Position numbers and translations under genes: made by a program. The notes beneath the pieces were generated by a model, which worked only from the letters and a program-made list of their open reading frames with translations, was not told the origin of the DNA and ran no database searches. A DNA stretch of 8,786 nt. Origin: Acidobacteriota bacterium (GTDB taxonomy: Bacteria > Acidobacteriota > UBA6911). Positions 1-7,500 of the stretch are shown one piece after another (the first letter of the stretch is position 1; each line of letters starts with the position of its first letter). Location: the NCBI GenBank assembly GCA_023265215.1, contig JAHFUH010000194.1, positions 1-8,786 of the forward strand. Reading direction: 5' to 3'.

Positions 1-2
1 AT

Positions 3-47
3 GCCCGGATCCGCCGCCGCAGTAGAAGCTTCATGAATAATCCGGGC
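3..47. repeat. Short inverted repeat downstream of the phosphatase gene
   Basis: An 8-bp perfect inverted repeat (GCCCGGAT at 3-10, ATCCGGGC at 40-47) encloses a 29-base loop that itself contains the palindrome GAAGCTTC (25-32). It lies just past the stop codon of the minus-strand phosphatase gene, where a terminator could sit. No run of T follows it on the minus strand within the window, so an intrinsic terminator is not shown. All three plus-strand frames are open for at least seven codons from base 1, so the tail of a convergent upstream gene could also end here (for example at the TGA at 34-36). This cannot be decided from 55 bases. Confidence 0.3.
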
Positions 48-55
48 TAGGGAAT

Positions 56-955
56 CTACTCCAGCAGTTCGCTGCGAAGTCGTTTGATCAATTCTTCGGA
101 AACGCCCAACTCTTTTATAAAGAAAGCTTCCATGGAACCATATTTGCTGATCACATCCTGATGGGCGGCGTCAATGTATTCGGGCTTCACGTAATACGCG
201 GCTTCGTAGCTGCTCATATCCACTTTCTCCGGAGGGATGCCTTGTTTTTTGGCAAGATCATCCCGGAGGGTCTTCAAATCCCTTTCGTTCTCGTCTTTGC
301 GATAGTAATTGGATAGGAGATAGTCTTCTTTCACTGTTTCCCATGGAACCCCAAGGAGTGATAAAACAATCGACGCTCCCACGCCCGCCCGATCTTTTCC
401 TGCACTGCAATGGAAAAGCAACGGACGATTCTGAGGATTGGACAGCTCGCGGATCAATGCAGAATACACATCGGTTTTAGCGAGCATTATGGACCGAGTT
501 GCCTGCAACATGAAATCCGTGCGATTTGCTGATGAAGCAGCTGGAGCTGCTGCCTCGTTCCCTATTTTGGGAAGGCTATTGATATCTATAGGCAAACTTA
601 TACCACGAGCACCCTCCGGCAGCCGGTCTTTTCCTCTGGTCTCTATTTCAGAGGGCCCGCGAAGATCGATGACGGTGCGGATTTTGAGTTCCTTCAGCTT
701 AGAGACATCTGAATCGGTAAGTTTGCTGAGTTGGCCGGAGCGATAAATAAAACCCCATTTTACCGTGCGGCCATCCGAGGTCTTGTATCCGCCCAAGTCG
801 CGAAAATTATCCTGTCCTTCGAGCTTTATCTGCCGCTCGTGTGTTTTTGTTGACTGTTTTTCTTGTACCGCCTGTCCAGCCTGGGAGACAAAAGACAGAA
901 CACTCAATACAGACAAAAGAAATATGAAGAACAGTCTTTTCCGAATTTTCAGCAT
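56..955 (-). CDS. Exported tyrosine-protein phosphatase (Y_phosphatase3 / DSP-PTP superfamily)
   Basis: The 299-residue product is a cysteine-dependent phosphatase probably acting in the periplasm or outside the cell. Residues 1-26 form a Sec signal peptide: basic start (KIRKR), a hydrophobic core rich in L, F and V, then an SQA-type cleavage site. The motif NFRDLGGY (50-57) is the N-terminal hallmark of the bacterial Y_phosphatase3 family. The active-site loop HCSAGKDRAG (182-191) supplies the C-x5-R signature, with nucleophile C183 and phosphate-binding R189. IDLRG (96-100) is the usual conserved strand before it. Family members remove phosphate from phosphotyrosine and some also from phosphoinositides; the substrate here is unknown. 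The ATG at 953-955 is chosen because AAGGAG (961-966 on the minus strand) lies 5 bases upstream and the signal peptide begins there. It is divergent from amt, with no functional link evident. The phosphatase call is firm; the substrate is open. Confidence 0.9.
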   Translation of the reverse strand: MLKIRKRLFFIFLLSVLSVLSFVSQAGQAVQEKQSTKTHERQIKLEGQDNFRDLGGYKTSDGRTVKWGFIYRSGQLSKLTDSDVSKLKELKIRTVIDLRGPSEIETRGKDRLPEGARGISLPIDINSLPKIGNEAAAPAASSANRTDFMLQATRSIMLAKTDVYSALIRELSNPQNRPLLFHCSAGKDRAGVGASIVLSLLGVPWETVKEDYLLSNYYRKDENERDLKTLRDDLAKKQGIPPEKVDMSSYEAAYYVKPEYIDAAHQDVISKYGSMEAFFIKELGVSEELIKRLRSELLE

Positions 956-1385
956 GAACGCTCCTTAGAAAGCAATGACATCAATTTAATGCGGCAACCG
1001 GTCTTGCGAGAAGTAGAGATTAACATTTTTTGGGTCTTGTCTCACCAAATCCTGTCGGGGGACTGCAGGTCATGCGTTGCGGCAGTCGTGAGAAAAAATC
1101 GAGAATCAGACATTCAATCAAGATATATATTTTTGACACGGCGCATCAGCGCATGTCCGCAGTTCTGAAGCAATCTGCCTATCATACAATTGTGTAGCCA
1201 TAAACAATGCGCAAGTTACATAACGGTAATTATTCATCCGGCTTCAAACGACCAATTCGGCTATCTAAGTTACTGATTTGATGCAGTTTCAGAAAAAATC
1301 AGCCGAACGATGCGTTTTGGTTCTCCTATTGCTTCTTATAATTCGATTTAAGCGAAATTTCGATGGTGAGAAACAAGGAGGTCCG
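956..1385. other. Divergent intergenic region between phosphatase and amt
   Basis: About 430 bases without a convincing gene. It must hold the start signals of both flanking genes. Visible structure: an inverted repeat GACTGC/GCAGTC (1061-1066 and 1082-1087), a direct repeat GCGCAT spaced by two bases (1141-1154), an AT-rich run near 1122-1134, the palindrome ACAATTGT (1186-1193), and the sigma-54-like element annotated separately. I found no convincing sigma-70 promoter for the phosphatase. An open frame continues amt upstream to 1278, but it lacks a ribosome binding site. Confidence 0.5.
1318..1333 (+). promoter_or_regulatory. Candidate sigma-54 (RpoN) promoter of amt
   Basis: TTGG ending at 1320 and TTGCT beginning at 1329 place GG (1319-1320) exactly ten bases before GC (1331-1332), the invariant -24/-12 spacing of sigma-54 promoters. 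The -12 half matches TTGCW fully; the -24 half matches TGG but not the following CAC. Transcription would begin near 1344, about 40 bases before the amt start. Sigma-54 control of amt/glnK genes under nitrogen limitation is well established in Proteobacteria, so the position fits. The match is partial and could be chance; I saw no clear NtrC site upstream. Confidence 0.4.
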
Positions 1386-2711
1386 ATGAACGAACCACTT
1401 CAGAGTATACGTTATAGCGCAGACGCTCTTTTCTTGATGATCGGCGCGGTAATGATTTTTTCGATGCACGCAGGTTTTGCTTTTCTTGAGGCGGGATCCG
1501 TCCGAACAAAGAATCAGGTGAACGCGCTGGTAAAAATATTCACGGACTGGTCTGTTTCGACGATCGCATATTTTCTGATTGGTTTCCCCATTGCCTACGG
1601 CATTTCCTTTTGGGCAAACGCCGGTTCGCTCATGAACATGATTAACGGATCTTCAGCTGAGGGAGCGCACGGATTCGATCTACTCCATTGTTTTTTCCTG
1701 ACGACTTTCGCAGCATGCATTCCCGCAATTATTTCTGGTGGAATTGCAGAACGAGCCCGTTTCTGGCCGCAAGTCATAGCGGGCGGTTTATTCACTGGAT
1801 TTGCGTACCCGTTTTTCGAATCCTTTATCTGGGGGAGAATGGGAATTTTCCAAAATTGGATCAAAGGTTTCTCGGGCGTCCCCTTTCACGATTTTGCGGG
1901 ATCCGTCGTGGTGCACTCAATGGGAGGATGGCTTGCATTGCCCGCGATTATTATCCTGGGACAGAGGATAGGACGTTGGGTGAATGGCAAAAGCATAGGA
2001 ATTCCTGCTTCGAACATTCCATATCTTTCGCTCGGGAGCTGGATCCTGGCTATTGGCTGGTTTGGTTTTAACGTCATGAGCGCCCAACGTTTCGAGGGAA
2101 TCAGCGGACTGGTTGCTGTCAATTCTCTTTTTGCCATGGTGGGAGGAGTTCTTTTCGCCATTGTCTTTTCCAAGAATGACCCCGGCTTTGCACACAACGG
2201 CGCCCTCGCAGGACTGATTGCGATTTGCGCCGGGTCGGACATTGTGCATCCATTTGGCGCATTTTTTATCGGCGGGATAGGCGCGATCATCTTTATCTAC
2301 GGATACAGGTTCGAAACGGAAAAACTGAAAATCGATGATGTGCTTGGTGTATGGCCTTTGCACGGCGTTGCCGGGTCCTGGGGTGGCATAGCTGCAGGCA
2401 TATTCGGCGCCAGAGCTCTGGGCGGAGTAGGCGGAGTCTCAATCCTGGCCCAGTGCACCGGCACCTTCGCTGCTATCGGATATGCTGCAGTGGTTGGCTC
2501 GGTTGTATATCTTGCGCTTAAATATACCGTGGGAATACGGCTGAGCAGAGACGAGGAACTCCGAGGATCGGATCTTTCAATTCATCGTGTCAGCGCTTAT
2601 CCGGAACAGGAGTTGGGAACCAGCAGTCCGGTCATACCTGAAAGCCAGAGTGCTATCCATGGTCACGCGCATGGGCGATCTTTAGTTGTTCCAGGCACTG
2701 TCACTGAATAA
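1386..2711 (+). CDS. amt: Ammonium transporter, Amt/MEP/Rh family
   Basis: A 441-residue inner-membrane channel that carries ammonium inward as a trimer. Nearly the whole length to about residue 380 is hydrophobic helices, as in AmtB. Visible landmarks are FFLTTFAAC with the outer-gate phenylalanine, ISGGIAERAR, the signature DFAGSVVVH with D169 and pore histidine H177, GWFGFNVMSA with the second gate phenylalanine and the conserved serine, and PLHGVAG with the second pore histidine H326. Both twin-His residues are therefore present. The C-terminal tail keeps the cytoplasmic regulatory stretch (SDLSIHRVSAYPE) and then adds about 40 polar residues including HGHAHG. The signature has Ser where AmtB has the second Gly of DFAGG. 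The ATG at 1386 is chosen over one 36 codons upstream because AAGGAGG (1375-1381) sits just before it and the family's first helix starts a few residues in. The P-II gene lies convergent immediately downstream. Confidence 0.95.
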   Translation: MNEPLQSIRYSADALFLMIGAVMIFSMHAGFAFLEAGSVRTKNQVNALVKIFTDWSVSTIAYFLIGFPIAYGISFWANAGSLMNMINGSSAEGAHGFDLLHCFFLTTFAACIPAIISGGIAERARFWPQVIAGGLFTGFAYPFFESFIWGRMGIFQNWIKGFSGVPFHDFAGSVVVHSMGGWLALPAIIILGQRIGRWVNGKSIGIPASNIPYLSLGSWILAIGWFGFNVMSAQRFEGISGLVAVNSLFAMVGGVLFAIVFSKNDPGFAHNGALAGLIAICAGSDIVHPFGAFFIGGIGAIIFIYGYRFETEKLKIDDVLGVWPLHGVAGSWGGIAAGIFGARALGGVGGVSILAQCTGTFAAIGYAAVVGSVVYLALKYTVGIRLSRDEELRGSDLSIHRVSAYPEQELGTSSPVIPESQSAIHGHAHGRSLVVPGTVTE

Positions 2712-2723
2712 ACTTGAGTTTTT

Positions 2724-2763
2724 GGAGTGCCGCAAGCAGTGTTGGCAAGCTTGCGCGCACTCC
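2724..2763. repeat. Imperfect hairpin between convergent amt and glnK
   Basis: GGAGTGC (2724-2730) pairs with GCACTCC (2757-2763), and CGCAAGC (2731-2737) pairs with GCTTGCG (2749-2755). This gives two 7-bp stems separated by one bulged C, with an 11-base loop. The structure fills nearly all of the 53-base gap, starting 12 bases after the amt stop and ending one base from the glnK stop. A T run precedes it on the plus strand rather than following it, and neither strand has a T tract after the stem, so it is not a standard intrinsic terminator. A REP-like dispersed palindrome, or a factor-dependent bidirectional transcription barrier, is the likelier reading. Confidence 0.6.
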
Positions 2764-2764
2764 A

Positions 2765-3103
2765 TCAAAGAGAATCTTCTCCTCGTTCGCTTGTACGAAT
2801 ACGCATTGCGTCGTCCAGATTCAGAATGAAGATCTTTCCATCACCGATCTCGCCTGTGTATGCAGCCTTGCGAATAGCCTGGACCGCTTCTTCACACTGT
2901 TCATCGGTCGTCGCCACCTCAAGCTTGCATTTCGCGAGAAGGTCGATACTGTATTCCGAACCACGATATCTTTCTACCTGGCCTTTTTGTTTTCCTGCGC
3001 CCCGAACGTCAGTCACAGTCAATCCAGCCACTCCGATTACAGAGAGGGCTTCTTTGACTTCCTGAAGTCTATGAGGCCGTATTACAGCCATAATGATTTT
3101 CAT
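2765..3103 (-). CDS. glnK: Nitrogen regulatory protein P-II (GlnK/GlnB family)
   Basis: A 112-residue trimeric signal protein, the standard P-II length, which senses ATP/ADP, 2-oxoglutarate and often uridylylation, and controls Amt, glutamine synthetase regulation and other targets. It begins MKIIMAVIRPHRL as usual. The T-loop (about 36-56) reads GAGKQKGQVERYRGSEYSID with Y51, the residue uridylylated in Proteobacteria, and S49, the residue phosphorylated in cyanobacterial P-II. The B-loop TGEIGDGKIF (83-92) with K90, and the C-terminal RIRTSERGED with R101 and R103, make the nucleotide site. AAGGATGG (3108-3115 on the minus strand) supports the start. The convergent amt suggests the GlnK role of gating Amt, but the sequence alone does not separate GlnK from GlnB. 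It lies 145 bases downstream of the DUF169 gene on the same strand and appears to have its own promoter. Confidence 0.95.
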   Translation of the reverse strand: MKIIMAVIRPHRLQEVKEALSVIGVAGLTVTDVRGAGKQKGQVERYRGSEYSIDLLAKCKLEVATTDEQCEEAVQAIRKAAYTGEIGDGKIFILNLDDAMRIRTSERGEDSL

Positions 3104-3135
3104 AGCGCCATCCTTATATAAAGAAGCAGTTTCTT

Positions 3136-3164
3136 ATAATAGAGAATTATACTGCGGGTTACAA
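3136..3164 (-). promoter_or_regulatory. Candidate sigma-70 promoter of glnK
   Basis: On the minus strand TTGTAA (3159-3164) and TATTAT (3136-3141) are separated by 17 bases, matching the -35 at 4 of 6 and the -10 at 5 of 6. A second possible -10, TATAAT (3146-3151), lies between them but lacks a well-placed -35. Transcription would start around 3129, about 25 bases before the start codon. This implies glnK can be expressed independently of both the DUF169 gene and amt. Confidence 0.45.
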
Positions 3165-3248
3165 CCTTTGCTTGGATTGCGGGCACGATGATTTTGTTCA
3201 AGCCTTCAAGTCGTCAAAAAGGGGCACAGACAATCGTACCCGGACCGT

Positions 3249-4193
3249 CTATTTGGATCCCTTGGGGGTATCCAATCCCCATTTCTTAAAATATTCCTGG
3301 TAGAAAGGCGGCTGCGGGAAATCGGCCATCACCGAATAACTGAAACGTCTAAATCCCATGTTTGACTTATCAAAATGATGGATGCCGTCCATCAGTTCTT
3401 TCATTCTTGATACTGGAACCGTGAGGATCATCTCGTCCTCCTGAGCCATCGCCCGTTCGTAATCGCCGGGATCGGGGACCGTGACCTGGCATTCCCCCTT
3501 CAGGAGCGACGGCACAACGGAATGAACACAGGAACCAATGGGATCGATGGTTGAGGTTACCTGTGTTCCATTTGTGTATCTAAGCGCTAAAAGAAGATGC
3601 CTCAGCTGCGCGGTATTGGAATAAATCATTATTATATCCGGAACAAACTTCGCCGTCTTCAAGGGCCCAAAAACCATTCCGGCATATTGCCGATAGGGGA
3701 TACGCGTCATTTCGCGAGCATGTTTCGCGGCTGCCTCTTTATTAGCGATGAAGAAGGAGTTGGTAGAACCTTCCAGATAGTCTTCGGGGGGTTCCACAAG
3801 TCCATAAGAAATAATCGGCTCAAAACACCAGTGGTCTTCAAGAAACATGGCTAATGTCATTCCCTGGCGTCTGGCCAATGCAAATGCCTGGCACATGGCA
3901 TAGTGTTCGCCCCGGTCCTTTTTGGGCCGCACAGCGCCTGGAGGAATTTCAGATTCGCTTTTTAGAAACTTTATTGCTATGGGATATGTTCTCAGAGACA
4001 TCATTTTTTCAAGGTCGGCTCCATATGAATTGTATGTCTCCAAAGAAGTCTCTGCCGATTCCGATTCCTGGCGTTGTTCCGCCCTGGCCAAATTGGCAAG
4101 TGTGTCTGAAGCGGAAGCGATCGTACCCGCAACCGCCGCTTGCTTGATGAAATCCCTTCGGGCAATTCCCTTCTGATTTTCATCTTCAGACAT
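3249..4193 (-). CDS. Tat-exported DUF169 family protein, function unknown
   Basis: The 314-residue product carries a twin-arginine signal: ARRDFIKQA (11-19, R12-R13), a moderately hydrophobic alanine-rich stretch, and a likely cleavage after ARA at residue 38. The mature part resembles the DUF169 (COG2043) family, recognisable from YPIAIKFL (70-77), HYAMCQAFALARR (97-109), HWCFEP (121-126), IGSCVHSVVPSL (219-230) and a DEMILTVP segment (253-260). Four cysteines, C101, C123, C222 and C235, lie in or near these conserved blocks and could bind a metal or cofactor. Tat export usually implies folding or cofactor insertion in the cytoplasm, so a redox or metal-binding role is possible but is inference. 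The start at 4193 is chosen because a GAGGGGG ribosome binding site precedes it and it places the twin Arg near the N terminus; an in-frame ATG 36 codons upstream has no such site. No characterised homologue is known to me. Confidence 0.8.
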   Translation of the reverse strand: MSEDENQKGIARRDFIKQAAVAGTIASASDTLANLARAEQRQESESAETSLETYNSYGADLEKMMSLRTYPIAIKFLKSESEIPPGAVRPKKDRGEHYAMCQAFALARRQGMTLAMFLEDHWCFEPIISYGLVEPPEDYLEGSTNSFFIANKEAAAKHAREMTRIPYRQYAGMVFGPLKTAKFVPDIIMIYSNTAQLRHLLLALRYTNGTQVTSTIDPIGSCVHSVVPSLLKGECQVTVPDPGDYERAMAQEDEMILTVPVSRMKELMDGIHHFDKSNMGFRRFSYSVMADFPQPPFYQEYFKKWGLDTPKGSK

Positions 4194-4511
4194 CTCGATT
4201 CCCCCTCTCTTTTTTATGTCGATTCCCGATATTTCCATCAGTTCAGGTTTTCGGCTGCCAATTTCCCAATGCTTTCGTAATTTTACAGCATATAGGGCCA
4301 ATGCTTGAATCTTTCTGTCACCACTCGCGGCAAACCAGGATCAGCTGATATAATGGATCCGGACTTCCAAAAATAAACGGATAGAAACGCGACTCTCCGT
4401 ACTTATTCTATCTGACGGTGCAATTTTTCAAGCTCGACATCGCTATACAAATTAGAGAGACAGAAAGGCTGTCGGATAAGCACATCTGATGCAGCGCCAA
4501 GGGAGGCATTA
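4194..4511. other. Divergent intergenic region between DUF169 gene and the aas fusion
   Basis: About 318 bases without a supported gene. It holds the GAGGGGG ribosome binding site of the minus-strand DUF169 gene near its left end, the extended -10 element for the plus strand, and a clear ribosome binding site (AGGGAGG, 4500-4505 region) before the fusion gene. No good -35/-10 pair was found for the DUF169 gene. Short open frames here look like chance. Confidence 0.5.
4340..4354 (+). promoter_or_regulatory. Extended -10 promoter with overlapping palindrome, upstream of aas
   Basis: TG-A-TATAAT (4346-4354) is a perfect extended -10 element, a type that can work with a poor -35; no good -35 is seen 17 bases upstream. 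It would start transcription near 4361, leaving a leader of about 150 bases. A perfect 10-bp palindrome, ATCAGCTGAT (4340-4349), overlaps the element's left side and is placed where a repressor could block polymerase. Operator function is inference. Confidence 0.45.
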
Positions 4512-7500
4512 ATGAAAAAAATGGAGCCCAGTGCGGCACCGGACTCGCTCCGCGGATTCTGGAGCCTGTTCGTTACACAATTCCAAGGCGCATTCAGCGA
4601 CAATGTGCTGAAGAACCTGGCCATTTTCATGCTCGTAGCCATGAACATGACGCCGGCGGAAAAGCATCACATCGGCGAACTCGTAGGCGCGCTGTTTTCC
4701 TTGCCGTTTATTTTATTTTCCATGGCCGGCGGTTTTCTCGCCGATCGCTTCAGCAAGCGCTCAATCAGCGTTGGAGTAAAGGTTTTTGAAATACTTGTGA
4801 TGTCGATCGCGCTGGCGGGGCTAATATCGGAGCGCATGCCGGTTCTGCTCTGCTGTGTATTCCTGATGGGCGTGCACAGCGCGTTCTTCGGCCCATCCAA
4901 GTACGGACTTCTGCCGGAGCTGCTGCCGGAAAAGAAATTGTCCTGGGGCAACGGACTCCTGGAGTTCGGCACATTCACAGCCATCATTCTAGGCACGGTC
5001 GCCGCCGGGCTCATGGCAGAGCATTTCCGGGGACATCACGGCCGATCCGGTGCAATCCTCATCGCGCTTGCAGCCATTGGACTGGTGATGAGCCTGAGCA
5101 TTACCCGAGTTCCTGCAGCCGACCCGCACAGGAAATTCCACGCCAATTTCCTCAAAAGCCTCTTCAGCCAGATGCATTCATGGCGCGGAGACCGTCCGCT
5201 CATCCTCGCGATACTCGGCAACATGTATTTCAATTTTCTGGGCGCATTGCTGCTGTTGAACGTGTTCTTCTTCGGCGCCGGCGTGCTGAAGGTCAGCGAG
5301 TCTCAAATCGGCTGGTTAAACGCGGCACTGGCTGTCGGCATCGGACTGGGCAGCGTCACGGCAGGATATCTGTCCAGCGGTAAAATCGAATACGGTCTTG
5401 TGCCACTTGGCGCCGCCGGGATTTCAATTGCGTCCATGTTGCTCGCAGCGCCGGGATTGTCCCTCTGGACTGCCCTCGTCCGACTGGCGCTTCTGGGATT
5501 TGCGGGTGGATTTTTTATCGTGCCTGTATGCGCGCTCCTGCAACATAGGCCCGACAAGTCAAAGAAAGGCGAAGTACTGGCGGCGGCGAATCTGCTCTCC
5601 TTCGTCGGCGTCTTTCTGGCTTCGGGAATGCACTACCTGCTGGCAGAAGTTGCCGGCCTGTCTCCCAGCGAGATTTTTCTTTTCGGCGGCATTCTCACGC
5701 TGGCCGGCGCGGTTTACGTGATCGTTCTGTTGCCCGACGCATTGCTTCGGTTCGTGTTGTGGGTTCTGACACGAACCATTTATCGGATAGACATTATAGG
5801 CCGCGACAACATTCCGGCGAAAGGGGGCGCGCTATTCGTCTGCAATCATGTGTCCTTTGTCGACGCAATGCTGTTGCAGGCTTCGACCGACCGGCAGGTG
5901 CGATTCATGGTATTTAAGGATTATTATGAACTGCCGCATTTCAAGCCATTCGCACGCATTCTTGGCATGATTCCCGTTTCCTCCGAGCAGCGCCCGCGCG
6001 AAATGATTCAATCACTGAAGACCGCCAGCGATGCCATTCGCGGCGGTGACATTGTCTGCATTTTCGCGGAGGGCCAGATCACGCGTATCGGCCATATGCT
6101 GCCATTCCGGCGCGGCTTCGAACGAATCATGAAAGATGTGGACGCGCCGATCATTCCGATCGCCCTGGATGGTGTGTGGGGCAGCATCTTCAGTTTCGAC
6201 AAGGGACGCTTTTTATGGAAAACTCCACGCCGCCTGCCCTATCCGGTCACGGTGAATTATGGCACTCCGTTGCCATCGTCGGCTACACCGTTCGAAGTGC
6301 GGCAGGCAGTGCAGGAACTCCTGGCAGTGGCATGGCAAGGCCGAAAAAGGCGCATGCGCCCGCTTCACCGGGAGTTGGTACGAACAGCCCGTTGGCATCC
6401 CATCCGATTCGCCATGGCGGATGCGCAGAATCCAAAGGTGCGTTTCGGCGCCGTGTTGGTTCGTACCGTGTTCCTGGCCAGGCGATTGCGCCGCCTGTGG
6501 GGGGACCAGAAAATGGTGGGCATCCTCTTGCCGCCATCAACGCCAGGCGCATTGGTGAACTATGCCGCGATGCTGTCGGGACGAGTGCCTGTAAACCTCA
6601 ATTACACACTTTCCGATCAGGCACTGGCTTCCTGCATCAGCAAGTGCGGGATCAGGAAGGTGATCACCTCGAAAGCGTTCCTTGAAAAAGTAAAAATCCA
6701 TGTCCCCTGCGAAGCGATATATCTTGAGGATGTGGTTGGCAAAGCGGCACCCGGGAAAGACGGCGACTTACAAGCGCCCGCAGGCCGTCCGCCTTCTGTT
6801 TCAGAAAAGGTGACCGCTGTTCTCATGGCAGGATTGCTTCCGGTCAGAATGCTGGACCGAGCGCTGGGATGCAACTCCAATATCGCTTTGGACGACCTGG
6901 CGACTGTGATTTTTTCCAGCGGCAGCACGGGCGATCCGAAAGGCGTGATGCTGAGCCACTACAACATCGTTTCGAACATCGAACAGGTCTATCAGGTGTC
7001 CGAATTAGGCCAGCACGATCGCCTGCTCGGCATTCTTCCATTTTTCCATTCGTTTGGATTCACGGTAACGCTGCATCTGTCAGCCGTTCTGGGCGTGGGA
7101 GTCGTGTATCATCCAAATCCACTAGATGGAAAAGCCATCGGCGCGCTCGTGCGCGATTTCAATGTAACGTTCCTCGTTTCCACCCCGACCTTGCTCCAGG
7201 TCTATATGCGAAGTTGTGCTCCTGAGCAATTCGGAAGCCTGCGCCGCGTACTGACCGGTGCGGAGAAATTGCCGGACCGCCTCGCAACCGCATTCGAGGA
7301 CCAGTTTGGCATACGACCGCTGGAAGGATATGGCTGTACCGAATGCGCGCCCGTCGTGGCTCTGAATACAGCGGATTTCCGATCCGCTGGATTCCGGCAG
7401 GTAGGCGCCAAGCGCGGCAAAATCGGGCTTCCGCTGCCGGGGGTTTCCGTTCGCATTGTCGACCCGGAAACCATGACTCCTGTGCCGCCCGGCCAACCCG

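Noticed and set aside
1..55. C-terminal tail of an upstream plus-strand gene
   Set aside because: Fewer than 16 codons are open in any frame before a stop, which is too little to support a gene call.
1133..1161. A perfect TTGACA (1133-1138) as -35 of an amt promoter
   Set aside because: No acceptable -10 hexamer lies 16-18 bases downstream.
1278..1385. A 36-codon upstream extension of amt that includes a short hydrophobic run
   Set aside because: It has no ribosome binding site, while the ATG at 1386 has AAGGAGG just upstream and matches the family start. The extension also covers the candidate promoter.
2724..2763. Classic bidirectional intrinsic terminator
   Set aside because: Neither strand has a T tract after the stem; the only T run precedes the stem on the plus strand.
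2714..3121. Open frames on the plus strand opposite the P-II gene
   Set aside because: They are antisense shadows of a gene with full P-II motifs and show no recognisable domain of their own.
4194..4301. A 36-codon upstream extension of the DUF169 protein
   Set aside because: It would bury the twin-arginine signal inside the protein, and the ATG at 4193 has its own ribosome binding site.
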